NCBI RefSeq assembly: GCF_000735135.1 | Contig: NZ_JPLZ01000007.1 | Location: 124,001-188,000, forward strand | From: Chryseobacterium sp. FH1 | GTDB taxonomy: Bacteria; Bacteroidota; Bacteroidia; Flavobacteriales; Weeksellaceae | DNA length: 64,000 nt | Reading direction: 5' to 3' | Shown: positions 17,711 to 26,253 of the stretch, piece after piece | Position numbering within the stretch: position 1 is the stretch's first letter | How the letters are laid out: the number at the start of each line of letters is the position of its first letter | The notes under the pieces: generated by a model | Told to the model about the DNA's origin: nothing | Database searches by the model: none | The model's input: the letters and a program-made list of their open reading frames with translations, nothing else | Position numbers and translations under genes: made by a program

Positions 17711-18325
17711 TTAATTCCACAGTGACAGAAATAAATCTAAGGTTTTACTTAGACTTTCTAGGGTTTCTGCTGGATTCAAAATCAATTCTAATAACAATTT
17801 TGGAATGAAAGCTAACATTTCAACACCAATTGCCATAATTGGTAATATTAAATAAGCCCAGATTGGAAACTTAAATTTAGTTGTCAAGCCATTAAAAATA
17901 GCCTTAAACGCCATTGTCATTCTGTCTCTGTAATGCCACAAAATTAAGACATCTAAAATTAAATAATAGGAAAGTCGCCAGTAAAAACCGGACATTTTCA
18001 CATAAGTGATATCGACTATCAGAATGTTTAGAAATATTGGAATTGAAATTAAAACACCTAATATAAGAGTTCGATTGTAGAGCAAAAGCAAGCCAGCAAT
18101 GATTTGAGAAATGCCGATGAAAGATTTGAAAGGTTCGTGGTCAAACAAATACCAACTAAGCTTAAAAAGACCTAAGTCTTTTACGGGAGTTGCCATTTCT
18201 TCAAGAGAAATTCCAAATTGTCCATCGTCTAACTTGCTCCATCCATAGCTCAACAATGTCCACGCGAGTAGAATTCTTGCACAAAGGATAAAATAATCGA
18301 ATAGTTTTTGCTTTTTTGCTGTCAT
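17711..18325 (-). CDS. DoxX-like membrane protein
   Basis: 204 residues with four to five membrane helices. The first contains RILLAWTLLSYGWSKL (about 17-32), the typical DoxX/SURF4-type helix with a short loop and the following IAGLLLLYNRTLILGVLISIP. The function of such proteins is uncertain; some are involved in quinone or thiosulfate redox. It lies 6 bp downstream of the thioredoxin-family gene on the same strand, so they form a two-gene unit and a redox role is plausible. Confidence 0.7.
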   Translation of the reverse strand: MTAKKQKLFDYFILCARILLAWTLLSYGWSKLDDGQFGISLEEMATPVKDLGLFKLSWYLFDHEPFKSFIGISQIIAGLLLLYNRTLILGVLISIPIFLNILIVDITYVKMSGFYWRLSYYLILDVLILWHYRDRMTMAFKAIFNGLTTKFKFPIWAYLILPIMAIGVEMLAFIPKLLLELILNPAETLESLSKTLDLFLSLWN

Positions 18326-18331
18326 TGATTA

Positions 18332-18868
18332 TTAATCCTTAATCTTCGACTTAAACTTTTTCTGATAACCTTCCCATTCTCTTCTGGACTTGATGGTTTT
18401 ATATTCGTTAGAGGCAATCATTGAGAAATATGGTTCAACTTCTTTCGCTTTTAAAAAACCAGAAAGGCTTGTGATTGGGTCAGTTTTTTCATCCAAAAAT
18501 ACCATTGTCGGAATCATATTGATGTTCATATATTTGGAAAACTGATGAAGTGTGGATTTGCCTTTTTTGCTTTTGTATTCAGGATTTGTAAACTTGTGTC
18601 CAAGAAAAGTGACGGTGGAATTTCCATCACTTTCAAACTTCACGGCATAGAAATTTTCATTGATGATTTTTGCAATCTCGGGATGATTGTAGGTTTTTTT
18701 GTCCATCTCTTTGCACGGCTCGCACCAATCTGCGTAGAAATCGATAAGGATTTTTTTCGGTGCCTTTTTCTGAGCTTCCAACGCTTGGGAAATCGTCATC
18801 CATTGGACTTGCGCCATTCCAGCAGTTGGAATCACGAAGAGAATCATTAAAATTAATATTTTTTTCAT
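18332..18868 (-). CDS. secreted thioredoxin-family protein
   Basis: 178 residues with signal peptide (cleavage after AGMAQ, about residue 20) and thioredoxin fold. The active site is WCEPC (residues 48-52), in the DFYADWCEPCKEMDKK context typical of DUF255/thioredoxin_7-like periplasmic oxidoreductases. The cis-proline region is MIPTMVFLD (about 128-136). It probably reduces or isomerises periplasmic disulfides. It is upstream of the DoxX-like gene (6 bp gap). Confidence 0.88.
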   Translation of the reverse strand: MKKILILMILFVIPTAGMAQVQWMTISQALEAQKKAPKKILIDFYADWCEPCKEMDKKTYNHPEIAKIINENFYAVKFESDGNSTVTFLGHKFTNPEYKSKKGKSTLHQFSKYMNINMIPTMVFLDEKTDPITSLSGFLKAKEVEPYFSMIASNEYKTIKSRREWEGYQKKFKSKIKD

Positions 18869-18906
18869 CTGTGTTTGGATTGTTGAAAAGGACTTTAGTT
18901 AAATCA

Positions 18907-20418
18907 TTATCTCACTTCTTGCATTAGTTTTTTCACGAGTGGAGATATCAAAATTAGCACAACGCCCGCAATTAAGGCGTATAAACCCAATTGTTTGTAT
19001 CCATCGGTGTAAGTGATGAGGGCGTCGTAATTGTTGGCTCCGGTTTTCACTTTTGCCATTCCCGCTCCGATTTGTCCTGCGACATATTGCCCGTAAGCAG
19101 AAGCCAAAAACCACATTCCCATCATCATTCCCTGCAGTTTTTCGGTGGAAAGTTTTGTCATAATCGATAATCCGATTGGAGAGAGGCACAATTCCCCGAA
19201 AGTGATGACCAACAGTGCGATTGTAAAAATATTTAGTGAAGTAATTCCTTGTAAAGTTGCAAAGAATTTGGTTGCAAAAAGCACGTAATATCCCAATCCA
19301 AGAAAGATGAATCCTAACCCAAATTTGATTAATGTATTCGGTTCCAATTTTCTTTTGCTCAACCAAATCCACAGCAAACCAACGATTGGCGCCAGAAAAA
19401 TTATGAAGAATGCACCTCCGGAATTGTTCACACCATTCGGGTCTAATCCCAGTAAATCTTTGTTCAGATTGTTCGCCGCGAAAATACTTAATGAACCTCC
19501 AGATTGCTCATAAATTCCCCAAAAAACGATTGAGAAAATGATGAAAACCAAGGCTGCCCAAAGTTTGTTTCTTTCGGAAGAGCTTACTTTTGTCATTTCA
19601 TAAAATAGATAAATCAGCGTCAAAGGGCCGACTGTCCACATAAAATAATCTGTGTATTCAGGAACAGAGACCATTATCATAATTAATGGAACGAAAACTA
19701 AGGATAAGATATAAACGCTGTACTCATTCCATTTTGCTAAGGCTGAGAAAGTGCCGTCCGCATTTAATCTTTGAGGTTGAAGTCCGATGGGACCCAATTG
19801 TCTTTGAGTGAAAATAAAATTAACCAAACTAATCACCATCACGATGGCTGCCAAACCGAAAGCCACATTCCATCTTTTGTGTTCTGGGATTAAGTGAGAT
19901 AACATTTCACCTTTTCCAATCGCAATACAAAGATAACCACCTAAAAGTGCGCCCAGATTGATTCCCGCATAGAAAAGTGAAAAACCTGCATCGGTTCTGG
20001 AGTCTCCAGATTTGTAAAGTTTTCCAACCATTGTGGAAATATTCGGTTTGAAGAAACCTGTTCCTACAACAGTAAATGAAATTCCGAGGAAGAAATAATC
20101 GTGTGGATTAGTCGCCAAAATTAAACTTCCGACAATCATCAACAATCCTCCCCAAAATAGAGACTTCCTAAATCCCAAAATCTTATCCGCAAAAAGTCCA
20201 CCCACAAATGTGAATGCATAAACGAAAGCCTGTGTTGCGCCATATTGTAAATTCGCTTGCTCATCATCGAACTTGAGTTGTGAAATCATAAAGAAAACTA
20301 ACATTCCACGCATTCCGTAGAAGCAGAAACGTTCCCACATTTCGGAGAAAAAAAGAGACCAGATTTGTTTTGGATATTTTCCTTTGAAATCTTGTATTTG
20401 TTCGAGAGTTAAGTTCAT
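18907..20418 (-). CDS. POT/PTR-family proton-dependent oligopeptide transporter (copy 1)
   Basis: 503 residues, about 12-14 membrane helices. It takes up di- and tripeptides with protons. The POT signature ExxERFxxYG is at residues 26-35 (EMWERFCFYG), and the second signature appears as FSLFYAGINLGALLGG. The GELCLSPIGLSIMTKLS motif of the family is near 408-424. First of three POT genes in 7 kb, all on the minus strand; they are separated by other genes, so this is a cluster and not one operon. Confidence 0.93.
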   Translation of the reverse strand: MNLTLEQIQDFKGKYPKQIWSLFFSEMWERFCFYGMRGMLVFFMISQLKFDDEQANLQYGATQAFVYAFTFVGGLFADKILGFRKSLFWGGLLMIVGSLILATNPHDYFFLGISFTVVGTGFFKPNISTMVGKLYKSGDSRTDAGFSLFYAGINLGALLGGYLCIAIGKGEMLSHLIPEHKRWNVAFGLAAIVMVISLVNFIFTQRQLGPIGLQPQRLNADGTFSALAKWNEYSVYILSLVFVPLIMIMVSVPEYTDYFMWTVGPLTLIYLFYEMTKVSSSERNKLWAALVFIIFSIVFWGIYEQSGGSLSIFAANNLNKDLLGLDPNGVNNSGGAFFIIFLAPIVGLLWIWLSKRKLEPNTLIKFGLGFIFLGLGYYVLFATKFFATLQGITSLNIFTIALLVITFGELCLSPIGLSIMTKLSTEKLQGMMMGMWFLASAYGQYVAGQIGAGMAKVKTGANNYDALITYTDGYKQLGLYALIAGVVLILISPLVKKLMQEVR

Positions 20419-20469
20419 AGATAATGAATGGTAATAGATTAATTTGTGACTCAGTGCGTCACGAATTTG

Positions 20470-21462
20470 TTATTTTGATTTTTTGTCTTCTTGTTCGAGC
20501 TCAAAACGAATTCTGTCTTGGTCTATGATTCGTTTAAGCTCTTCCTCCTTCGGGAGATAGAGCAGATATTTGCTTGCGAACAGATTGTTTTTATCATTAA
20601 GGACAGAATATTTTACTATGGTTTCGTCCTTTTCTGAGCAAAGTAAAATTCCGATTGTAGGATTATCGCCTTCGTTTCGTTTCAAATCATCGTACATTCT
20701 GACGTACATATCGATTTGACCAATATCCTGATGAGAAAGCTCGCCAGTTTTTAAATCAATAATGACGAAGCACTTTAGAATGTAGTTGTAGAAAACCAAA
20801 TCGATGTAGAAATCTGATGTGTCTGTGGCAATATGTAGTTGTCTTGCTACGAAAGCAAAACCTTTCCCAAACTCCAACAAGAATTTCTGAATGTGGTCGA
20901 TGATTGCAGTTTCGATTTCTTGTTCTGATATTTTTTCATCAGTTTTCAAACCCAAAAATTCAAAAATATACGGGTCTTTTAAAACGCTGTGAATATTTTC
21001 AACGGGAGATTTTTTATGTTGAAGAACTCTTTCGTATGCAAGGGAATTGATTTGTCTCTTTAGGTCTCGAACATTCCAATTATTTTGGACAGCTTCTTCA
21101 AGATAGTATTCCCTTTTTTCTTTATTTTCTTGAGTTGACAGCAATCTGTAATGTGACCAACTCAATTGTTGAGACAATGTGTCAACAATTGGAAAGGCTT
21201 GATAAAACTTTCTCATATTAGAAAGATTCGTATAATCAAAACCTTTCCCAAACTCTAAAGTCAGCTTTTCCGAAAGATTTTTCAAGACAAATTTTCCATA
21301 AGTAGCACGGTCCTTTCCTTGCTGTTCATCTTCAACGATAAGTTGTCCAATCTGCCAATATGATAGCAATAGCGTAGAATTCGCAAGTCGAAAAACACGT
21401 TCGCGCGATTGGTTTATAATTTCTTTTACAGAAAAAAACAAAGAATCTTCGGAGATTTCCAT
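20470..21462 (-). CDS. DUF1016 / YhcG-type PDDEXK nuclease
   Basis: 330 residues. The N-terminal half is the DUF1016_N helical domain (residues 15-150: SYWQIGQLIVEDEQQG, LSWSHYRLLSTQENKEKREYY). The C-terminal PDDEXK nuclease domain has FYIDLVFYN followed by CFVIIDLKTG (about 225-250), which supply the acidic pair and the lysine. YhcG-like proteins are implicated in Holliday-junction cleavage, and DUF1016 genes frequently travel with mobile or defence loci. No such partner is visible here; it lies alone between two POT genes. Confidence 0.88.
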   Translation of the reverse strand: MEISEDSLFFSVKEIINQSRERVFRLANSTLLLSYWQIGQLIVEDEQQGKDRATYGKFVLKNLSEKLTLEFGKGFDYTNLSNMRKFYQAFPIVDTLSQQLSWSHYRLLSTQENKEKREYYLEEAVQNNWNVRDLKRQINSLAYERVLQHKKSPVENIHSVLKDPYIFEFLGLKTDEKISEQEIETAIIDHIQKFLLEFGKGFAFVARQLHIATDTSDFYIDLVFYNYILKCFVIIDLKTGELSHQDIGQIDMYVRMYDDLKRNEGDNPTIGILLCSEKDETIVKYSVLNDKNNLFASKYLLYLPKEEELKRIIDQDRIRFELEQEDKKSK

Positions 21463-21479
21463 CGTACGAATTTAACAAA

Positions 21480-21512
21480 AAACCACCGAATATTCGGTGG
21501 TTTTTAAAAGAT
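21480..21512. terminator. terminator downstream of POT copy 2
   Basis: Palindrome AACCACCGAATATTCGGTGGTT with A/T runs on both sides, 14 bp beyond the end of the minus-strand POT gene. Confidence 0.8.
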
Positions 21513-21525
21513 ATGTTTTCTTATT

Positions 21526-23241
21526 TTATCTTATTCCGTGCATCATTTTCTTAAGTACTGGAGAGATTACAGCCAGTAAAATAGCAGCAATTCCACATAA
21601 TACTACGAATACCATAAAGAACTCAAACAAATTGTGGATGGTAACTCCAGCAAATGACGTGTATTCTGTTGGTAATTGAGCTGTTGAAAAAGCTTTGGCC
21701 TGTTCAGGGTTTAGGGTTGTTTTTTTGTCTAATACATCCTGAAGATTAACGCCTATTTCTTTTGCTTTGGTAAACTTGTCGCCGGTTGCTGGGATGATAG
21801 CTCCCAAAGTTCCTGCTAAAGCATAGCCCGCTGCATTGGCGATGAAAAAGACACCATATAATAAAGATGCAAATCTTCTTGGCGCTAATTTACCAACCAA
21901 TGATAATCCAATTGGAGATAAACAAAGTTCCCCACAAGTTTGAATAAAATATAGAAGCACCAACCATTTGATAGCCAAAAGACCATTGTTGCCTAAATCT
22001 TTTACATTATACGCAATGATGAAATAACTCAATGCAATTAAAGCAAGACCAATCGCTTGTTTGAAAGGAGAAATCGGTTCTTTTCCTTTTGCTCTCAGTT
22101 TATCCCAAAGAATACTGAATGGAACAGCAAGGATTACAACAAATAATCCATTGAATATCTGAACCATTGATGCTGGCATTTGCCATCCAAACAAGAATGT
22201 TCTGTCGGTTTGATTGGATGCAATGAATGTTAAAGATGAACCAGCTTGTTCGAATGCTGCCCAAAAGAAGATAATAAAGAAAGAAACGATGTATATTACC
22301 CAGATTCTTTGTCTTTCAATTTTATTTTCAGCAGAACTCATTATCAGGAATGCCAGTGCAACACCTGCAGAATAGATAAATGGATAAATTATTCCTTTGA
22401 CCAATTGACCCATTCCTACTGAACTGAACCCAAATTCGCTAACCAATAGATATCTGAAAACAAAGAAAAGTAGAATGAATAAGACTACTGCAATCCCAAT
22501 GTTCTTTCCAGCGAATTTTGCAGTCTGAGATTCTCCATCTGCAAAACCTTCTTTGCTATTGTTTTTCGGTAATCCACCAATTGGTAATCCTTCAGGATTT
22601 ACTACATATTTATCCTTTAGGATAAAGAAAATTAATGTTCCCAGAATCATTGCCCCGCCAGCCAGCAGATAGCCCCATTTGAAAACAAAAGGGTCTTGTT
22701 TTCCATCTACAACAACATCGGCAACGATTGGAACGATATATTGACTCAAAAGTGCTCCAATATTAATACCCATATAGAAAATGGTAAAAGCAGAATCCAG
22801 TTTCGTCTTTTCGCTCGGTGGATAGAGACTTCCAACCATCGAAGAAATATTAGGTTTGAAAAATCCGTTTCCAAAAATTATGACTAAAAGTCCAAGCCAG
22901 AATAAACTTTTTGAAAAATCCAGATTGCTGTCAAAAGTAGTTGCACTGTAAAATAAAAGTAGTTGACCGATGGCCATCAAACTTCCGCCAAGCATAATAC
23001 AATATCTGTTACCCAAAAATCTGTCAGAAATAAATCCACCTAAGAGCGGAGTAAGGTAGCATAATGCTAAAAATCCTCCATAAATAATAGAAGCATCTGA
23101 TTCTCCTAGCATCAAAGCGTGAACCATAAATAGACTGAGAATCGCTCTCATCCCATAAAAATTAAAACGCTCCCACATCTCTGTACTGAAAAGTACCCAT
23201 AAGCCTTTAGGATGTTTTGAATTAGTCTGTGCTGTCTCCAT
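21526..23241 (-). CDS. POT-family oligopeptide transporter (copy 2)
   Basis: 571 residues from the ATG at 23241; the longer frame begins with a TTG and upstream residues unlike the family. The POT signature is EMWERFNFYG (21-30), then FTIFYMGINIGALLSQ, and GELCLSPIGLSLVGKLAPRRFASL near the C-terminal half. It has an insertion before the last helices (about 495-530) that is rich in polar residues, making it longer than copy 1. A -7 box TATATTTG is at 23279-23272 on the minus strand. Proton-coupled di/tripeptide uptake at the inner membrane. Confidence 0.92.
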   Translation of the reverse strand: METAQTNSKHPKGLWVLFSTEMWERFNFYGMRAILSLFMVHALMLGESDASIIYGGFLALCYLTPLLGGFISDRFLGNRYCIMLGGSLMAIGQLLLFYSATTFDSNLDFSKSLFWLGLLVIIFGNGFFKPNISSMVGSLYPPSEKTKLDSAFTIFYMGINIGALLSQYIVPIVADVVVDGKQDPFVFKWGYLLAGGAMILGTLIFFILKDKYVVNPEGLPIGGLPKNNSKEGFADGESQTAKFAGKNIGIAVVLFILLFFVFRYLLVSEFGFSSVGMGQLVKGIIYPFIYSAGVALAFLIMSSAENKIERQRIWVIYIVSFFIIFFWAAFEQAGSSLTFIASNQTDRTFLFGWQMPASMVQIFNGLFVVILAVPFSILWDKLRAKGKEPISPFKQAIGLALIALSYFIIAYNVKDLGNNGLLAIKWLVLLYFIQTCGELCLSPIGLSLVGKLAPRRFASLLYGVFFIANAAGYALAGTLGAIIPATGDKFTKAKEIGVNLQDVLDKKTTLNPEQAKAFSTAQLPTEYTSFAGVTIHNLFEFFMVFVVLCGIAAILLAVISPVLKKMMHGIR

Positions 23242-23271
23242 ATATAATTTGTTAAATTTTCTTAAAGGTAA

Positions 23272-23279
23272 CAAATATA
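23272..23279 (-). promoter_or_regulatory. -7 box TATATTTG for POT copy 2
   Basis: Minus-strand TAnnTTTG match about 31 bp upstream of the ATG at 23241; supports that start over the TTG at 23274, which would lie within the promoter. Confidence 0.5.
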
Positions 23280-23307
23280 GTTTTTTTTCATAAACGGGAA
23301 ACTTAAA

Positions 23308-23335
23308 TTGCGGACGATTAACACAATTAAATTTG
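23308..23335 (+). promoter_or_regulatory. promoter of GNAT gene (TTG-N17-TAAATTTG)
   Basis: TTG at 23308-23310 and TAAATTTG at 23328-23335. The start of transcription falls near 23342, so translation must begin at the ATG 23350 and not at the upstream TTG. Confidence 0.6.
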
Positions 23336-23349
23336 ATAATCCTAAAATT

Positions 23350-23844
23350 ATGGAAATCCGAAAATCAAATCCAGAAAATATTAACCAAATAATGGGTTGT
23401 ATCGACACAGCCAGACAGCTGATGCGCGAAAGTGGAAACCTAATCCAGTGGACCAATGGTTATCCTTCCAGAGAATTGATGTTGGATAGTATTAAGAATG
23501 GATTTAATTTTTTGATTATCGAAAATGATGACATCGTTGCGACTTTCGATTTAATTATTGATGATGACCCAAATTATGCAATAATCGAAAACGGCGCTTG
23601 GCTTAATGACGAAAAATACGGCGTCATCCACAGATTAGCATCCAACGGAAAAGCAAAAGGCGTCGCGAGATTCTGCTTCGAATGGTGTTTTTCCCAATTC
23701 CCAAACATCAGAATCGATACGCACGAAACCAACATTGCAATGCAAAAAGTCTTGGAAAAACTCGGTTACGAAAAATGCGGAATCATCTATGTTGCTGATG
23801 GAACGCCAAGGTTAGCTTTTCACAAAATAGATGATAAGGGGTAA
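23350..23844 (+). CDS. GNAT-family N-acetyltransferase
   Basis: 164 residues from the ATG at 23350, a start chosen because the promoter lies directly before it. GNAT pattern: NGFNFLIIENDDIVATFDLI strand region, YGVIHRLASNGKAKGVARFCFEW (motif A, with NGKAKGVA as the coenzyme A loop) and THETNIAMQKVLEKLGYEKCG (motif B). It resembles the general GNAT proteins often annotated as amino-acid or antibiotic acetyltransferases; the substrate is unknown. It is divergent from POT copy 2. Confidence 0.87.
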   Translation: MEIRKSNPENINQIMGCIDTARQLMRESGNLIQWTNGYPSRELMLDSIKNGFNFLIIENDDIVATFDLIIDDDPNYAIIENGAWLNDEKYGVIHRLASNGKAKGVARFCFEWCFSQFPNIRIDTHETNIAMQKVLEKLGYEKCGIIYVADGTPRLAFHKIDDKG

Positions 23845-23898
23845 ATGGTAATCGATTAATTAACAATCTGTTATCATTCATCATCTATCAATTATAAA

Positions 23899-25569
23899 TT
23901 AGTTTCCGCTTTCTTTCATTATTTTATTAAGTCTCTTCAACATCGATAATCCTAGCAAAGTCGCGAAAATCAGCAAACCAAAATTGACCAAGAAGTAGTT
24001 GGCTTTGTTTTCATAATTGTACCACGTGCTGGCAAGGATTCCGGACAATTTGTTCCCAACCGAATTGGCTAAGAAAAATCCACCCATCATCAAGGCGGTC
24101 AATCTTGCTGGCGATAATTTGGAAACGAAAGACAATCCCATTGGCGAGAGACAAAGTTCACCAATTGTAATTACGCCATAAGATGCGGCCAGCCAAAGTG
24201 CAGAGACTTTTTCTGCGCCATTGTTCCCAGCGTAAACTGCGCCAACCATCACCAAACAAGACAATCCGGAAATGAATAATCCCAAAACAATTTTTGTAGG
24301 CGTCAAAGGTTCTTTGCCTTTTCTTCTTAACAGTGCCCAAAAACCTACAACAACCGGCGTGAGTGCAATCACCCAAAATGGATTGATAGATTGGAAGAGT
24401 TCAGTGTTGTAAAGGAAAACCGGTTTACCCGCTGTGGCTTCTAATTCTGCTTTTTTCTCTGCTGACACATTTCTAAAATAGATATCTTTTCCTGTTTGCT
24501 TCAAGGTTTTTCCGTCCGCATCTTTCTGAGAGCGAAATTGCTCGTCAAAAACAGGCGTTTGCTTATCAGCGAAACTTTTTTCTTCTACAAGATATAGCGA
24601 TGCAAGCGGTTTTTCCACTTTTTCAGAAACACTTCTATCTGTGTAATAATTTGCCCAACGTGTCAATGCCGTTCCGTTTTGTTTGAAAACCGCCCAGAAA
24701 AACATACTGATCAAAAATATCGAAAGCAAAGCGCCAATCGCAGGTTTTTCAATTGGATTGGATTTGAAATAGAGCGATACATAAAAGTAAATCACAGGAA
24801 CGCAAGCGAAAATAAATGCATCAGTATTCGTACTTCCAAAAATATTAGTTCCCAAAATCATAGTTGGAACAAACCAACCGATAACACCAGCACCAATAGC
24901 CGGAACAAATACCTTCATCAGGATTTCGGAAAGTTTGGTGTCACCTTCCTGACTTGGTTTCATAATCGCAGCGTGCCTGTAATGTTTCAAACCAATTGTG
25001 AAAATCACCAATCCAAGCAACATCCCAACTCCGGCTGTGATAAAAGCTTCGCCCCAACCAAATTTGTTGCGCATAAATGCGGCGATGATGTTACAGATAA
25101 ATGCTCCAATATTGATTCCCATATAGAAAATATTGTAGCCAGAATCTTTATTCGCCTTGTACGGTTCTTCGGAATAGAGATTTCCCAGAAGTGTGGAAAT
25201 CGTCGGTTTGAAGAAGCCATTTCCGATGATAATTAATGCAAGCGAGCCATAAAATAAAGGCAATTCTTTAAAAACACCAACGCCAATGTACCCTGCAGCC
25301 ATCAAAACGCCACCAAGATAAATCGATTTGATGTAACCAAAAACACGGTCGGCCAAAAATCCACCAAGAAATGGTGTAAGATACGTCAACGCGATGAAAG
25401 TTCCGAAAATATCGTCTGCATCTTTATCAGGAAAACCCAATCCTCCAGTCATTCCTTGTGGTTCAATAAGATAGAGGACAAAAATCCCCAAAATCAAATA
25501 ATAACCAAAACGTTCCCACATTTCTGTGAAAAATAGATAGGGTAGGCCTTTAGGATGTTTAGTTTTCAT
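23899..25569 (-). CDS. POT-family oligopeptide transporter (copy 3)
   Basis: 556 residues. The signature is EMWERFGYYLILG (16-28), diverging from the usual FYGMR tail. Further family regions are YNIFYMGINIGAFICN and GELCLSPMGLSFVSKLSPARLTALMM. A soluble insertion between helices at about 310-375 (KPLASLYLVEEKSF, FRSQKDADGKTL) is rich in charged residues and is not found in copy 1. The three POT copies differ enough to suggest different peptide specificities. Confidence 0.92.
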   Translation of the reverse strand: MKTKHPKGLPYLFFTEMWERFGYYLILGIFVLYLIEPQGMTGGLGFPDKDADDIFGTFIALTYLTPFLGGFLADRVFGYIKSIYLGGVLMAAGYIGVGVFKELPLFYGSLALIIIGNGFFKPTISTLLGNLYSEEPYKANKDSGYNIFYMGINIGAFICNIIAAFMRNKFGWGEAFITAGVGMLLGLVIFTIGLKHYRHAAIMKPSQEGDTKLSEILMKVFVPAIGAGVIGWFVPTMILGTNIFGSTNTDAFIFACVPVIYFYVSLYFKSNPIEKPAIGALLSIFLISMFFWAVFKQNGTALTRWANYYTDRSVSEKVEKPLASLYLVEEKSFADKQTPVFDEQFRSQKDADGKTLKQTGKDIYFRNVSAEKKAELEATAGKPVFLYNTELFQSINPFWVIALTPVVVGFWALLRRKGKEPLTPTKIVLGLFISGLSCLVMVGAVYAGNNGAEKVSALWLAASYGVITIGELCLSPMGLSFVSKLSPARLTALMMGGFFLANSVGNKLSGILASTWYNYENKANYFLVNFGLLIFATLLGLSMLKRLNKIMKESGN

Positions 25570-25651
25570 ATAGTTTATTTTCTTGCGTCGTAAAAATAGA
25601 ATTTTAAAGTGAATAAAAAAATTTTAATAACTTGGATAAAAAGTAGTCCAA

Positions 25652-25909
25652 ATGGCAATCACAATAAAACATTTAGAGGATAATATCAAAACACTTCCTG
25701 AGGATTTGTACGATGAGGTTAATGATTTTGTGGATTTTTTGAAATTCAAATATGAAAGCAAAGATTCAAAAGATTGGTCAGATAATTTGACAACGTTTCA
25801 AAAAAGTTCAATTGAAAAAGGTATTTCCGACATAGAAAATGGAAGAACTTATTCTCATGAAGAAGCAAAACAAAGAATCAAAAATTACCTTTTGGAAAAA
25901 TCAAAATGA
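25652..25909 (+). CDS. DUF2281-type antitoxin-like protein
   Basis: 85 residues, with an N-terminal DUF2281 pattern (HLEDNIKTLPEDLYDEVNDFVDFLKFKYE) and a C-terminal part (SIEKGISDIENGRTYSHEEAKQRIKNYL) like the toxin-binding tail of ParD/RelB-type antitoxins. Its stop overlaps the start of a RelE/ParE-like toxin gene (ATGA), the usual type II toxin-antitoxin order. Because that toxin is broken, this gene is an orphan antitoxin. Confidence 0.8.
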   Translation: MAITIKHLEDNIKTLPEDLYDEVNDFVDFLKFKYESKDSKDWSDNLTTFQKSSIEKGISDIENGRTYSHEEAKQRIKNYLLEKSK

Positions 25910-26179
25910 TGGAAATTGTTTGGTCGGATGAGGCTTTGAGAAATTATTTCAAGGTTCTGGATTATCTTTTTGGTAATTGGTCAGTCAATGAAATTGAAAA
26001 TTTCGAAAATAGTTTTGACGAGTTAGAATAACGAACAATTCGGAAATATGTCCAAGGTCAAAAATTCTGAACTTTAGAAAATGTTTGATGATAAATATAA
26101 CTCTTTAGTTTATCAAGAAATTAATGGGAAAATATTTTTAATTTCTCTGATTGATAATAGAAGCTCTCATCAATATTAA
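25906..26179 (+). pseudogene. RelE/ParE-type toxin remnant, frameshifted and with a nonsense codon
   Basis: Starts at ATGATG (25906), with MEIVWSDEALRNYFKVLDYL, a normal ParE-family opening, but ends at TAA 26029-26031 after 41 codons. The rest of the toxin continues in another frame from about 26027: NMSKVKNSEL, then an in-frame TAG at 26075-26077, then NSLVYQEINGKIFLISLIDNR and the stop at 26177-26179, which is the ParE C-terminal beta strand region. So there are at least one frameshift and one nonsense change. The product is not expected to be active. Confidence 0.85.
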
Positions 26180-26181
26180 AT

Positions 26182-26220
26182 AAAAATCCGCAAAAGAAAC
26201 ATCTTCTGCGGATTTTTTTA
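26182..26220. terminator. terminator after the toxin remnant
   Basis: Eleven-bp stem AAAAATCCGCA / TGCGGATTTTT (26182-26192 and 26207-26217). It is bidirectional and also lies downstream of the convergent dipeptidyl peptidase gene. Confidence 0.8.
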
Positions 26221-26221
26221 T

Positions 26222-26250
26222 CTTCCAGCTTCGGTCTTCCGACTTCCAGC
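26222..26250. repeat. heptanucleotide repeat CTTCCNN, four units
   Basis: CTTCCAG, CTTCGGT, CTTCCGA, CTTCCAG in exact 7-bp register, just beyond the 3' end of the DPP gene. The same heptamer recurs at 34090-34110. Confidence 0.65.
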
Positions 26251-26253
26251 CTT

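Noticed and set aside
26222-26250. Heptamer repeats as part of the DPP-IV coding sequence
   Set aside because: They lie after the stop codon of the minus-strand gene and the period is not a multiple of three.
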